In this document: positions 14,738 to 22,584 of the stretch, one piece after another | Numbering within the stretch: the first letter of the stretch is position 1 | How the letters are laid out: every line of letters starts with the position of its first letter | Source: Dysgonamonadaceae bacterium | GTDB lineage: Bacteria > Bacteroidota > Bacteroidia > Bacteroidales > Azobacteroidaceae | Reading direction: 5' to 3' | NCBI GenBank assembly: GCA_031287395.1 | Contig: JAITTA010000064.1 | Coordinates: forward strand, 1 to 22,633 | DNA: 22,633 nucleotides | The notes under the pieces: model-generated | Database searches by the model: none | Told to the model about the DNA's origin: nothing | The model's input: the letters and a program-made list of their open reading frames with translations, nothing else | Made by a program: the position numbers and the translations under genes

Positions 14738-16129
14738 TTATTTATTTTTAATTATTTGCGCCATAAATTCAGCCTCACAAACTACTTTTTCTCCAACGAA
14801 GACATAACCTTTCATATTAGCGATTCCACGACGGATTTCGGTCAACATTTCCAATTTAAATATTAAAGTGTCTCCCGGAATAACCTTTTGGCGGAATTTC
14901 ACATTGTCGATTTTCATAAAGTAAGTGGAATAACGGTGCGGCTCTTCCACCTGGTTCAAAACAAGGAGACCTCCTGTTTGCGCCATGGATTCGACCAGCA
15001 ACACCCCCGGCATGACCGGTTCTTCGGGAAAGTGTCCCTGGAAGAAGGGTTCGTTAACCGATACATTTTTAATACCGACAATATGTTTCCCTCCGATATC
15101 GATAATTTTCTCCACCAGGAGGAAGGGGTAACGGTGCGGCAGCAAATGCTTGATACGGTTAATGTCCATCAACGGAGGAATATTCGGGTTATACACAGGG
15201 GCCTGTACATCGTTCATCTTGATATCTTTGCGAACGATACAGGCAAACTGATTGTTGACTTTATGTCCCGGACAGGTTGCAATAATACGTCCTTTGATGG
15301 GTTTACCAATCAGAGCCAAATCACCCAGAATATCCAGAAGTTTGTGACGAGCGGGTTCATTCGGAAAAACCAGGGGTTTATTCATGATATATCCCAATTG
15401 AGTTGCATCTTTTTTTGCAACTCCCATTGTTTCGGCTAATTTATCGAAACGTTCCTGGCTGATCTGGCGTTCATAAATAACAATTGCATTATCCAGATCA
15501 CCCCCTTTAATCAGGCCATTCTGCAACAAGGGTTCGATGTCGCGTACGAAAACAAAAGTACGGCTGGCAGCAATCTCCGTCGGAAAATCTTTCAGATCGT
15601 CAAGAGTTGCATACTGACTGTCGAGGAAAACAGAATCGAAAGAAATCAGAGCATTGACGCAGAATTTATCGTCGGGTAAAGCAATGATAGACGATCCGGT
15701 TTCTTCGTCCTTGACCTCAATCTTATTTTTTACGATATAATAATCGCGGGTTGCGCCTTGTTCCTGCAGTCCCACGCGTTTAATTTCCATAGTATAAATA
15801 ACAGAACTCCCATCCAAGATCGGAAATTCGGGAGCATCGACCTCAATCAGGCAATTATCGACTTCACAGGCATAAAGAGCAGCTAAAGCATGTTCAACTG
15901 TACTGACCTGTATTCCGTTTTTTGATAAAACAGTTCCTCTTTTGGTGCCGGAAACATTTTCGGCAACGGCATCAATGATGGATTCTCCTTCCACATCCAC
16001 ACGTTTGATTTTGTATCCATGATTTTCGGGAGCGGGATTGAATCTGATTTTAATATTCAAACCTGTATGCAGTCCTTTTCCTTCCAATGAGAAACTTTCT
16101 TTCAAGGTGTGTTGTTTGTCCATTATCAT
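14738..16129 (-). CDS. lpxC/fabZ: Bifunctional LpxC deacetylase-FabZ dehydratase
   Basis: Two enzymes are joined in 463 residues. Residues 1 to about 305 are LpxC, the zinc deacetylase acting on UDP-3-O-acyl-GlcNAc, the committed step of lipid A synthesis. Its zinc ligands are His80 (STVEHALAAL), His262 and Asp266 (RHKLLDILGD), and the catalytic His289 (CPGHKVN); the 27-residue spacing from His262 to His289 equals that of E. coli. Residues about 320-463 are FabZ, the 3-hydroxyacyl-ACP dehydratase, with LLPHRYPFLLVEKI, then His366 (FFQGHFP) and Glu380 (LLVESMAQ) as the catalytic pair at the standard 14-residue spacing. This fusion is known in Bacteroidota and joins the two activities that compete for 3-hydroxyacyl chains. 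The start codon lies one base after the lpxD stop; a second ATG two codons later is also possible. Confidence 0.96.
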   Translation of the reverse strand: MIMDKQHTLKESFSLEGKGLHTGLNIKIRFNPAPENHGYKIKRVDVEGESIIDAVAENVSGTKRGTVLSKNGIQVSTVEHALAALYACEVDNCLIEVDAPEFPILDGSSVIYTMEIKRVGLQEQGATRDYYIVKNKIEVKDEETGSSIIALPDDKFCVNALISFDSVFLDSQYATLDDLKDFPTEIAASRTFVFVRDIEPLLQNGLIKGGDLDNAIVIYERQISQERFDKLAETMGVAKKDATQLGYIMNKPLVFPNEPARHKLLDILGDLALIGKPIKGRIIATCPGHKVNNQFACIVRKDIKMNDVQAPVYNPNIPPLMDINRIKHLLPHRYPFLLVEKIIDIGGKHIVGIKNVSVNEPFFQGHFPEEPVMPGVLLVESMAQTGGLLVLNQVEEPHRYSTYFMKIDNVKFRQKVIPGDTLIFKLEMLTEIRRGIANMKGYVFVGEKVVCEAEFMAQIIKNK

Positions 16130-16130
16130 C

Positions 16131-17174
16131 TTATTTTTTTAATTTTTTTATTTCTTCTATTTCTTTTTGGAGTTGATTGACCGTCCGGTACATATCGGGT
16201 AATTTCTGAAATATCAGACTGGAACGGAAAAAATCTTTTACACCCATCGGGGGACTACCGATCACGCTCTTTCCATCTTCAATATCACTGATCACACCCG
16301 ATTGAGCGCCGAGATTTACACGGTCGCCTATCTTAATATGTCCGCCGAGACCTACCTGTCCGCCGAACATACAGTTCCGTCCTATTTTTGTCGAGCCGGA
16401 AATTCCTACTTGGGCGGCCATTCCGGTGTTTTCACCTACTTCCACATTATGAGCGATCTGGATCAGGTTATCCAATTTCACTCCCGAGCGGATAATCGTA
16501 GAATCGATTACAGCCCGGTCTATGGTGGTATTGGCTCCGATTTCGACGTCGTCTGCAATGATTACATTCCCCAACTGGGGTATTTTTTTGTATTTATCTC
16601 CTTCGGGGGCAAAGCCGAATCCATCGGAACCAATGACCGCTCCGGCATGGATAATACAACGTTTCCCTATAACGGAATTATCATAGACTTTCACTCCCGC
16701 ATACAAAATAGTATCATCACCGATAGTCACATGATCACCGATGAATACATGCGGATAAATTTTGACATGGTTCCCCAGTTTCACATTTTCTCCTACGAAT
16801 GCAAATGCTCCTATGTAATTGTCTTCGGGCACAGTCGTAGAAGGACTGATAAAAGACATCGAATGAACAAGGGGCTTTTTTGTTTGGGATTGATCAACCA
16901 TTGCCATCAATTGGGCCAATGCCGAATAAGCATTGGGTACACGAATCAAAGTCAAACTTTCAGGAAGCTTTTTTTCCGGGACAAATTCGTCATTTACCAA
17001 AGCAATGGTAGCTTGGGTATCGTATATAAAATGAGCGTATTTGAGGTTCGCAAGAAAGGTTAGTGTACCGGGTTTACCTTCTTCAATCTTGGAAAAGTTG
17101 CCGACTTTTGCATCAGCATTTCCCTCGATCTTCCCGCTAAGAATACCGGCTATCTGTTTAGCGCTAAACTCCAT
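16131..17174 (-). CDS. lpxD: UDP-3-O-acylglucosamine N-acyltransferase
   Basis: LpxD adds the second hydroxyacyl chain to the 2-amino group produced by LpxC. The 347-residue product has the N-terminal uridine-binding domain (1 to about 100, with EEGKPGTLTFLANLKY), a long hexapeptide beta helix (about 105-310), and a C-terminal helix (MYRTVNQLQKEIEEIKKLKK). The motif LDNLIQIAHNVEVGENT places the catalytic histidine at 242, equivalent to His239 of E. coli. It is the first gene of the lpxD-lpxC/fabZ-lpxA series. Its ATG lies only 3 nt after a perfect 36-bp inverted repeat, which would form a hairpin at the very start of the message if the proposed promoter is used; this leaves no room for a normal ribosome-binding site. 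Confidence 0.96.
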   Translation of the reverse strand: MEFSAKQIAGILSGKIEGNADAKVGNFSKIEEGKPGTLTFLANLKYAHFIYDTQATIALVNDEFVPEKKLPESLTLIRVPNAYSALAQLMAMVDQSQTKKPLVHSMSFISPSTTVPEDNYIGAFAFVGENVKLGNHVKIYPHVFIGDHVTIGDDTILYAGVKVYDNSVIGKRCIIHAGAVIGSDGFGFAPEGDKYKKIPQLGNVIIADDVEIGANTTIDRAVIDSTIIRSGVKLDNLIQIAHNVEVGENTGMAAQVGISGSTKIGRNCMFGGQVGLGGHIKIGDRVNLGAQSGVISDIEDGKSVIGSPPMGVKDFFRSSLIFQKLPDMYRTVNQLQKEIEEIKKLKK

Positions 17175-17177
17175 TTT

Positions 17178-17265
17178 TTATGTTTTACATTATATGTCTT
17201 ATGTTCTACATTTAAGCTTACGCACCACAAAATGTAGAACATAAGACATATAATGTAAAACATAA
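17178..17265. repeat. Perfect 36-bp inverted repeat in the lpxD leader
   Basis: Arms 17178-17213 and 17230-17265 are exact inverted copies with a 16-nt spacer (17214-17229). Each arm itself contains two near-identical 13-nt direct copies (TTATGTTTTACAT at 17178-17190 and TTATGTTCTACAT at 17199-17211). It fills most of the 110-bp gap between the HD-domain gene and lpxD. It could be a palindromic mobile repeat, an mRNA leader hairpin, or a terminator-like stem for the upstream gene, although no T-run follows. Confidence 0.9.
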
Positions 17266-17271
17266 TTTCGG

Positions 17272-17303
17272 CAAAGGTCGTAAATTATTTTGAATCCCGC
17301 AAA
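17272..17303 (-). promoter_or_regulatory. Candidate lpxD operon promoter
   Basis: On the minus strand TTTG (17303-17300) is followed after exactly 20 nt by GACCTTTG (17279-17272), one base off TAnnTTTG. The -33 element lies inside the end of the HD-domain gene. The expected transcription start, about 7 nt on, falls at or next to the edge of the inverted repeat at 17265. Confidence 0.5.
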
Positions 17304-18514
17304 AAGCAGAAGTAATACTTTCTGATTTTTTTGGAAAGCAACTGTATATTCAGCATATCGGAAGCATCGGCAATATCCCTTGTTTCTCCGTTCTTATACA
17401 GGATATCGATGCTGTCGTCCGCTTCATTGTACATGTTGGTAGAAATCTCTTCGGAGGCAACGAAATAGGCTGCGTCCTTGATCGGAATATCAAATTTCAG
17501 GGCGTATTTCCGGATTTGATCATCCAGAAATTCCTGTTGAAAAGGCCTTGTGTTGATTTCTATTTTAAATAAATTTCTATCAACCAATCCTTTACTCAAT
17601 ACGGAGAGCACCTTATCCGGGTGATTGTTCCAGACTTTCAGAGCGCTCCAGATATCGTTATCGTCCAGGTTTACAAAATGTTCCATTGCCGTCGGGTCGT
17701 TCCGGAAAACAGTTCCGTCGACGGGATGATATAAGAAATACCTCAAAGCCGGGGATGCGAACAGTTCCACTCCTTTTCCGGCCAGTTCTTTTGCCCGCTT
17801 CAATGTGTTGATCAACATTTTTTCCGCAGCGACAGATGTTTTATGCAAATAAACCTGCCAATACATCAGGCGTCTTGCCATCAGGAAATTTTCGATAGAA
17901 TAAATTCCTTTCTCTTCTACAACAAGACGGTCTTCTTTAATATTCAGCATCTTAATAATCCGGGCAGAGCCTATGTTTCCTTCCGTCACACCGGTAAAAA
18001 AACTATCCCGACGCAGATAATCCAAACGATCCATATCCAACTGGCTACTGACCAGCCGGTGCAGGAACCTTTTCGGATATTCGTCCCTGAAAATAGCCAT
18101 ACAGGTATCCAACCGTCCGTTGAATTCCTCATTGATCCGGTTCATCAACAGGAATGATATTTCTTCGTGATGTATATCCGTAACCAACGTATTTTCAAGC
18201 ACATGGGAAAACGGGCCGTGTCCAATATCATGCATCAGAATACATGCGATCACTCCTTCGGCCTCTTCTTCCGTAATTTCATGGCCTTTGGAACGAAGTT
18301 GAATGACCGCTTCGTTTGTCAGGTACATAGCGCCGATAGAATGGTGCAACCGAGTATGTTGGGCTCCCGGATAAACAAACGAAGCAAGTCCCAGTTGCCG
18401 GATCCGGTTCAACCGTTGCAAATAAGGGTGTTTGATGATATTGTAAATGAATTCACCCGGAATATTGATGAACCCGAATACCGGATCATTGATTATTTTT
18501 CGTTTATTTTCCAT
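17285..18514 (-). CDS. HD-domain phosphohydrolase (SAMHD1/dGTPase-like)
   Basis: The 409-residue protein belongs to the HD superfamily branch that includes dNTP triphosphohydrolases. The metal site is laid out as RLHHSIG (His58), LMHDIGHGPFSH (His95-Asp96) and SSQLDMDRLDYLRRD (Asp160), with the SxLDxDRxDY motif typical of SAMHD1-like enzymes. Expected activity is cleavage of dNTPs to nucleoside and triphosphate, perhaps with nucleotide allostery; the true substrate is not shown by sequence. The start ATG at 18514 overlaps the end of pyrF by 22 bp, so translation is coupled to an enzyme of pyrimidine synthesis. The lpx genes follow after the palindrome. The C-terminal 130 residues (HPDKVLSVLSKGL onward) are less conserved. 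Confidence 0.85.
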   Translation of the reverse strand: MENKRKIINDPVFGFINIPGEFIYNIIKHPYLQRLNRIRQLGLASFVYPGAQHTRLHHSIGAMYLTNEAVIQLRSKGHEITEEEAEGVIACILMHDIGHGPFSHVLENTLVTDIHHEEISFLLMNRINEEFNGRLDTCMAIFRDEYPKRFLHRLVSSQLDMDRLDYLRRDSFFTGVTEGNIGSARIIKMLNIKEDRLVVEEKGIYSIENFLMARRLMYWQVYLHKTSVAAEKMLINTLKRAKELAGKGVELFASPALRYFLYHPVDGTVFRNDPTAMEHFVNLDDNDIWSALKVWNNHPDKVLSVLSKGLVDRNLFKIEINTRPFQQEFLDDQIRKYALKFDIPIKDAAYFVASEEISTNMYNEADDSIDILYKNGETRDIADASDMLNIQLLSKKIRKYYFCFLRDSK

Positions 18515-19329
18515 TCATTTAAATATCCGGACATTTCTTCCTGTATTTTTTTAGCTTCCAACCGTGCAACTTCGGCAAATCGATCCGTTCCGTCGGCATA
18601 AATGATCTGGCGCGAAGAATTCACCAGCAAACCACACCGGCTATTCATTCCATATCCGGCGACTTCTTTCAGGCTTCCGCCCTGAGCGCCGACCCCCGGG
18701 ACCAACAAAAAATGGTTGGGCGCTATTTTACGGATATCCCGGAACATTTCCCCTTGGGTTGCTCCTACAACATACATCATTTGCTCGTCCGTAGCCCACT
18801 CCCGGGATTTCCTGAGCACTTTCTCGAACAAGCGTTCTCCATTTGCATCTTCGGACAATTGGAAGTCGTGCGAGCCTTTATTGGAGGTCAGGGCCAACAA
18901 AATCACCCACTTGCCGGGGTAAACGAGGAAAGGCTTTACACTGTCTTCACCCATGTATGGAGCTACTGTTACCGCATCGAAGTCGGAATAATCGAATAAA
19001 GCGCGGGCATACATTTCCGAAGTATTTCCGATATCTCCCCGTTTGGCGTCTGCGATAATAAACTGGTCCGGATAATTCTCACGGATGTAGCCTACGGTTT
19101 TTTCCAAGGCAACCAATCCTTTGGCTCCCAGGCTTTCATAAAAAGCCAGATTGGGTTTGTACGCGACGCAATAACCGGCTGTGGCATCGATAATGGCTTT
19201 ATTAAATGCAAAGACCGGATCTTCCTCTTTCAACAAGTGTTGCGGGATCTTCTTGATGTCGCTGTCCAGTCCTACACAAAGGAAAGACTGTTTCTTCCTT
19301 ATGTTTTCAAATAATTGTTGTTTTGTCAT
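18493..19329 (-). CDS. pyrF: Orotidine 5'-phosphate decarboxylase
   Basis: PyrF converts OMP to UMP, the last step of de novo pyrimidine synthesis. The 278-residue product is a TIM barrel of the longer group-2 type. It carries FLCVGLDSD near the N-terminus, the lysine-bearing strand CVAYKPNLAFYE, and the catalytic DAKRGDIGNTS, with the Asp-Lys-Asp set at D94, K96 and D99; the phosphate loop segment is LLVPGVGAQGG. I start at the ATG at 19329 (MTKQQLFENI); a TTG two codons upstream is possible but unnecessary. The stop lies inside the HD-domain gene. A hairpin with a T-run just upstream probably ends the preceding transcript, so pyrF may use its own promoter, which I could not pin down. Confidence 0.95.
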   Translation of the reverse strand: MTKQQLFENIRKKQSFLCVGLDSDIKKIPQHLLKEEDPVFAFNKAIIDATAGYCVAYKPNLAFYESLGAKGLVALEKTVGYIRENYPDQFIIADAKRGDIGNTSEMYARALFDYSDFDAVTVAPYMGEDSVKPFLVYPGKWVILLALTSNKGSHDFQLSEDANGERLFEKVLRKSREWATDEQMMYVVGATQGEMFRDIRKIAPNHFLLVPGVGAQGGSLKEVAGYGMNSRCGLLVNSSRQIIYADGTDRFAEVARLEAKKIQEEMSGYLNEWKINEK

Positions 19330-19355
19330 ATCCAATCAATTACGAATTACAAATT

Positions 19356-19399
19356 AAAAATTACGAAACGAAGTTCAACATTCATCGTTTACGTAATTT
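19356..19399 (-). terminator. Intrinsic terminator after the outer-membrane protein gene
   Basis: Arms 19385-19399 and 19358-19371 pair over 14 bp with one bulged base and a 13-nt loop (stem AAATTACG.AAACGA). Read on the minus strand the stem runs into a T-rich stretch. It begins 7 nt after the stop codon of the gene ending at 19406. Confidence 0.65.
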
Positions 19400-19405
19400 A
19401 TTGTT

Positions 19406-20245
19406 TCATAAATAAATTTTAAGTCCTAAGGAAAAATCCATCCGGGACAGGTTTTCTTTTTTCCCCATGAATTCTTTTAACTTTACTTTTTTTGAAACGG
19501 TTGTTTTATCATCCATTTTCATTGTTAATGTAACATCATTCAATGATGAATAAAAATATCCGCAATCGAAACCGAGAGCAACCCTCCTATTAAAAAAATA
19601 TTCCAGTCCTGCACCTGCATACAGGCCCAAAGAGTGGCCCTTCATAATAAACCGTTCATAAGAACCGGTTAGTTGTGTCTCCTTCGATTCCACCAATCCG
19701 AATTCAGGATCGATAGGATGTCCTTGCACCACCAGTAAAGTGGCCTCATAATTGCTTCTATAATGACTATACCCCCCTGATAAGGAGCCGGAAACGGCGA
19801 ATTTCGATTCACCTATCAACGATCGGGCGTGTAATGAGGGTCCGATGTAATTAAAATAGTCTTTTTCGTCCATTTTGAGATACATCTGGCCAAATCCGGA
19901 TGAAAGAGGGATATTAAAAGAGGAAGATTCCTCAAACTTTCCATCCGTATAAAAAAAAGCATATTTTATCCCTATACCGAAATTCGGGTGAAAAAGGTAA
20001 TGAATGTCGGTATTTCCCTGTATTCCCCATTTCAAATCATTGTAACAATCATTGACTTTTTGGGCATTAAAGCCCATATCCGTCAATTTTCTTTCGTCTT
20101 CCGAAGTATCAATAGTCCGGTATCCCATACCTCCCGATATTCCCAACCTCCACTTTTGATAGGATTCTTTTGGTTCCGTTTGAGCGTAAACGGAACAAAA
20201 AGAGATTAAAAGCAGAAATAAAAATTTGATTTTCCTGTTATTCAT
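19406..20245 (-). CDS. Outer-membrane beta-barrel protein, unknown function
   Basis: The 279-residue product has a signal peptide (1-21, cleaving near VYAQ) and then alternating aromatic and glycine-rich strands such as WRLGISGGMGYRTI, FGIGIKYAFFYTDG, SGSLSGGYSHYR and SLGLYAGAGLEYFF, ending SRMDFSLGLKIYL. This pattern fits a small OMP_b-brl-type barrel. The middle contains longer polar loops (about 45-75 and 150-170). I do not recognise a specific family or ligand. It follows prfA by 15 nt on the same strand and has a terminator right after it, so prfA and this gene form a two-gene unit by position only. Confidence 0.75.
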   Translation of the reverse strand: MNNRKIKFLFLLLISFCSVYAQTEPKESYQKWRLGISGGMGYRTIDTSEDERKLTDMGFNAQKVNDCYNDLKWGIQGNTDIHYLFHPNFGIGIKYAFFYTDGKFEESSSFNIPLSSGFGQMYLKMDEKDYFNYIGPSLHARSLIGESKFAVSGSLSGGYSHYRSNYEATLLVVQGHPIDPEFGLVESKETQLTGSYERFIMKGHSLGLYAGAGLEYFFNRRVALGFDCGYFYSSLNDVTLTMKMDDKTTVSKKVKLKEFMGKKENLSRMDFSLGLKIYL

Positions 20246-20260
20246 TACTTTGATATTATT

Positions 20261-21346
20261 TTATAACTCACTTTCTTTCAATCTTTCCGCATTTTCCGCC
20301 ACAATCAACCGGTCTATGACCGGCTGGATATCTCCACCCATAAATCCGGAAAGGTTATAAATCGTATAATTGATCCGGTGATCGGTAATCCGTCCCTGAG
20401 GATAATTGTATGTACGGATTTTGGCGGAACGGTCTCCCGTCGAAACCATTGTTTTCCGTTTGGAAGCAATCTCATCCAGGTATTTCTGATATTCCATATT
20501 GTATATACGGGTACGGAGTTCGATCATTGCCTTCGCTTTATTTTTTAACTGAGATTTTTCATCCTGGCATTGAACTGTAATTCCTGTCGGAAGGTGCACC
20601 AACCGGATAGCGGAATAAGTCGTATTCACCGACTGGCCCCCGTGGCCCGAGGCACAGAATATATCCACCCTGATATCCGACTCTTTTACTTCCACATCGA
20701 ATTCTTCCGCTTCGGGCAATACGGCCACTGTTGCAGCGGATGTATGTACCCTCCCCTGGGTTTCGGTAACCGGTACCCGCTGTACCCGGTGAACGCCGGA
20801 TTCATACTTCAGGATTCCGTAAACATGCTCGCCGGTAACCGTAAAAATTATTTCCTTGAATCCGCCGATAGTGCCTTCGCTACTACTCGTGACTTCTACT
20901 TTCCACCCTTTCGATTCGCAGTATTTGAGATACATTTTGAACAAATCTCCTGCAAAAATAGCCGCTTCGTCTCCTCCGGTTCCTCCCCGGATTTCCACAA
21001 TAGCGTTTTTTTCGTCCTGAGGATCGGCCGGGACCAGAAGCAGTTTGATTTCCTCTTCCAATTCGGGTTGCCGGTCATTACAGGTATCCAACTCGTCTTT
21101 GGCGATTTCCCTCAACTCCGGGTCGGGTTCGGTCTCTAAAATAGATTTTGCTTCTTCGATACCATCCAAAATCCGCTTGTATTCATTACGGGCTGTTACA
21201 ATTTTTTCCAAATCACGATACTCCTTGTTCAGTTTTACAAACCGTTTCATATCGGCTATAACCGCAGGATCGGTAATCAATGTGCCGATCTCTTCAAAAC
21301 GCACTACCAGAATATCTAATTTTTCCAATAAAGACTGTTCACTCAT
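20261..21346 (-). CDS. prfA: Peptide chain release factor 1
   Basis: RF1 releases the finished protein at UAA and UAG stop codons. The 361-residue product has the standard domains: an N-terminal helical domain (1 to about 105), the stop-codon recognition domain with the PxT tripeptide Pro-Val-Thr (192-194; RF2 would carry SPF), and the catalytic GHGGQSVNTT with GGQ at 236-238. Length and motif order are normal. No frameshift is present. The upstream region has a -7 box 42 nt before the ATG and is shared with the divergent aminotransferase gene. Confidence 0.97.
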   Translation of the reverse strand: MSEQSLLEKLDILVVRFEEIGTLITDPAVIADMKRFVKLNKEYRDLEKIVTARNEYKRILDGIEEAKSILETEPDPELREIAKDELDTCNDRQPELEEEIKLLLVPADPQDEKNAIVEIRGGTGGDEAAIFAGDLFKMYLKYCESKGWKVEVTSSSEGTIGGFKEIIFTVTGEHVYGILKYESGVHRVQRVPVTETQGRVHTSAATVAVLPEAEEFDVEVKESDIRVDIFCASGHGGQSVNTTYSAIRLVHLPTGITVQCQDEKSQLKNKAKAMIELRTRIYNMEYQKYLDEIASKRKTMVSTGDRSAKIRTYNYPQGRITDHRINYTIYNLSGFMGGDIQPVIDRLIVAENAERLKESEL

Positions 21347-21387
21347 CTAAAAATAAAATATCGCAATTTTACTCCTTGTTTCAGTTG

Positions 21388-21395
21388 CAAATGTA
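21388..21395 (-). promoter_or_regulatory. prfA promoter -7 element
   Basis: On the minus strand TACATTTG fits TAnnTTTG exactly and is followed by CA. The -33 position has no clear TTTG. It lies next to the divergent promoter of the aminotransferase gene. Confidence 0.55.
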
Positions 21396-21404
21396 CGTGA
21401 TAAT

Positions 21405-21436
21405 TTTGGTGTACCGATACTTTTTTCATAAATTTG
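21405..21436 (+). promoter_or_regulatory. Promoter of the DegT-family aminotransferase gene
   Basis: TTTG (21405-21408), a 20-nt spacer and TAAATTTG (21429-21436) form an exact Bacteroidota promoter, 17 nt before the ATG at 21454. A second -7-like TAATTTTG overlaps the -33 element at 21401-21408. Confidence 0.7.
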
Positions 21437-21453
21437 TTGCATTTTATGATCGT

Positions 21454-22584
21454 ATGAAACCGATACAAATGGTGGATCTGACAGGGCAATATGCTTCCGT
21501 CGGGAAAGAGATGGATGATGCGGTATTGCAGGCTGTCCGGTCGGGACAATATATTAACGGGCCGGAAGTCCAGGCATTTGCAAAAGCCCTTTCGGATTAT
21601 ACCGGAGCATCTTACGTGATTCCGTGCGGCAATGGGACGGATGCTCTGCAAATGGCCCTGATGGCTTCCGATCTCAAACCGGGTGATGAAGTGATCGTTC
21701 CTGCTTTTACATACGCGGCAGCAGTGGAAACAGTCGTGCTGTTGGGATTGACTCCCGTCGTTACGGATGTGGAAGCGGAAACCTGCAATATGGATGTAAA
21801 TAAAATCAATGAAGCGATTTCGTCCAAAACAAAGGCTATTATCCCGGTGCATCTTTTCGGACAGGTTGCCGATATGGAAAACATTTTGAAAATATCATCC
21901 GAGAATAAACTATTTGTAATCGAAGATAACGCCCAAAGCATAGGAGCCGAATATTTTTTCTCCAACGAAACTAAAAAACAAGCCGGAACTATGGGCGACA
22001 TCGGAACCCTCTCCTTTTTCCCGACTAAAAACCTCGGATGTTATGGAGACGGTGGGGCTATGATGACTAACCATGAGGATTTAGCTAAAAGGCTTACAAT
22101 GATTTCACGACACGGACAGGTTACAAAATACCATCATCATCTGATCGGTTGTAATTCCCGCTTAGACACGGTTCAGGCGGCTGTATTGCTTGTAAAATTA
22201 AAATATCTGGACCGGTTTACGGATTCCAGGAAAAATGCCGCCGTTTTTTATCATGAACATCTGCAGGAATTGTCCGAATTTATTATTTTGCCTTCGGAAA
22301 AAACCTATTCTTCTCATGTATACAATCAATTCACCATCCGGGTAAAAGACGGCAGAAGAGATGAATTGCAGTCTTACCTGAAAGAAAGAAAAATACCGGC
22401 CACTGTGTATTATCCTCTTCCGATGCACCGACAGGCGGCTTTCCGGAATATTGTCCGGACCGGAGGAGATTTAAGCGTGTCGGAAGAACTATGCGATTCC
22501 GTATTGTCTTTACCGATGCATACCGAATTGGATTACGAGCAACTCGAGTATATTGTAGAACAAATAAAATTATTTTTTAATTGA
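21454..22584 (+). CDS. DegT/DnrJ/EryC1/StrS-family sugar aminotransferase (WbpE/WlbC-like)
   Basis: The 376-residue PLP enzyme transfers an amino group to a nucleotide-linked keto-sugar. Visible motifs are MVDLTGQYASVGKEMDDAV at the start, the cofactor-phosphate loop CGNGTDAL (58-65), IEDNAQSIGA with Asp158 and Gln161 contacting the PLP ring, and SFFPTKNLGCYGDGG with the Schiff-base Lys192. Overall pattern is closest to WbpE/WlbC-type aminotransferases, which make 3-amino sugars for surface polysaccharides; GnnB-type enzymes, which feed 3-amino sugars into lipid A, are an alternative. The next partial gene resembles the matching acetyltransferase, favouring the first reading. An open frame extends 58 codons upstream to 21280, overlapping prfA; those residues do not fit the family, and the ATG at 21454 lies right after a good promoter. 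Confidence 0.88.
   Translation: MKPIQMVDLTGQYASVGKEMDDAVLQAVRSGQYINGPEVQAFAKALSDYTGASYVIPCGNGTDALQMALMASDLKPGDEVIVPAFTYAAAVETVVLLGLTPVVTDVEAETCNMDVNKINEAISSKTKAIIPVHLFGQVADMENILKISSENKLFVIEDNAQSIGAEYFFSNETKKQAGTMGDIGTLSFFPTKNLGCYGDGGAMMTNHEDLAKRLTMISRHGQVTKYHHHLIGCNSRLDTVQAAVLLVKLKYLDRFTDSRKNAAVFYHEHLQELSEFIILPSEKTYSSHVYNQFTIRVKDGRRDELQSYLKERKIPATVYYPLPMHRQAAFRNIVRTGGDLSVSEELCDSVLSLPMHTELDYEQLEYIVEQIKLFFN

Noticed and set aside
14888..17063. Long plus-strand open frames of 183 and 253 codons opposite lpxC-fabZ and lpxD
   Set aside because: They lie fully antisense to conserved genes with complete catalytic motifs, have no recognisable domain, and arise from codon composition of the opposite strand.
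20570..21139. Plus-strand open frame of 189 codons opposite prfA
   Set aside because: It is antisense to a full-length release factor 1 and shows no domain or promoter.
21280..21453. 58-codon N-terminal extension of the aminotransferase
   Set aside because: It overlaps the start of prfA and spans both divergent promoters; the family begins at MKPIQMVDL.
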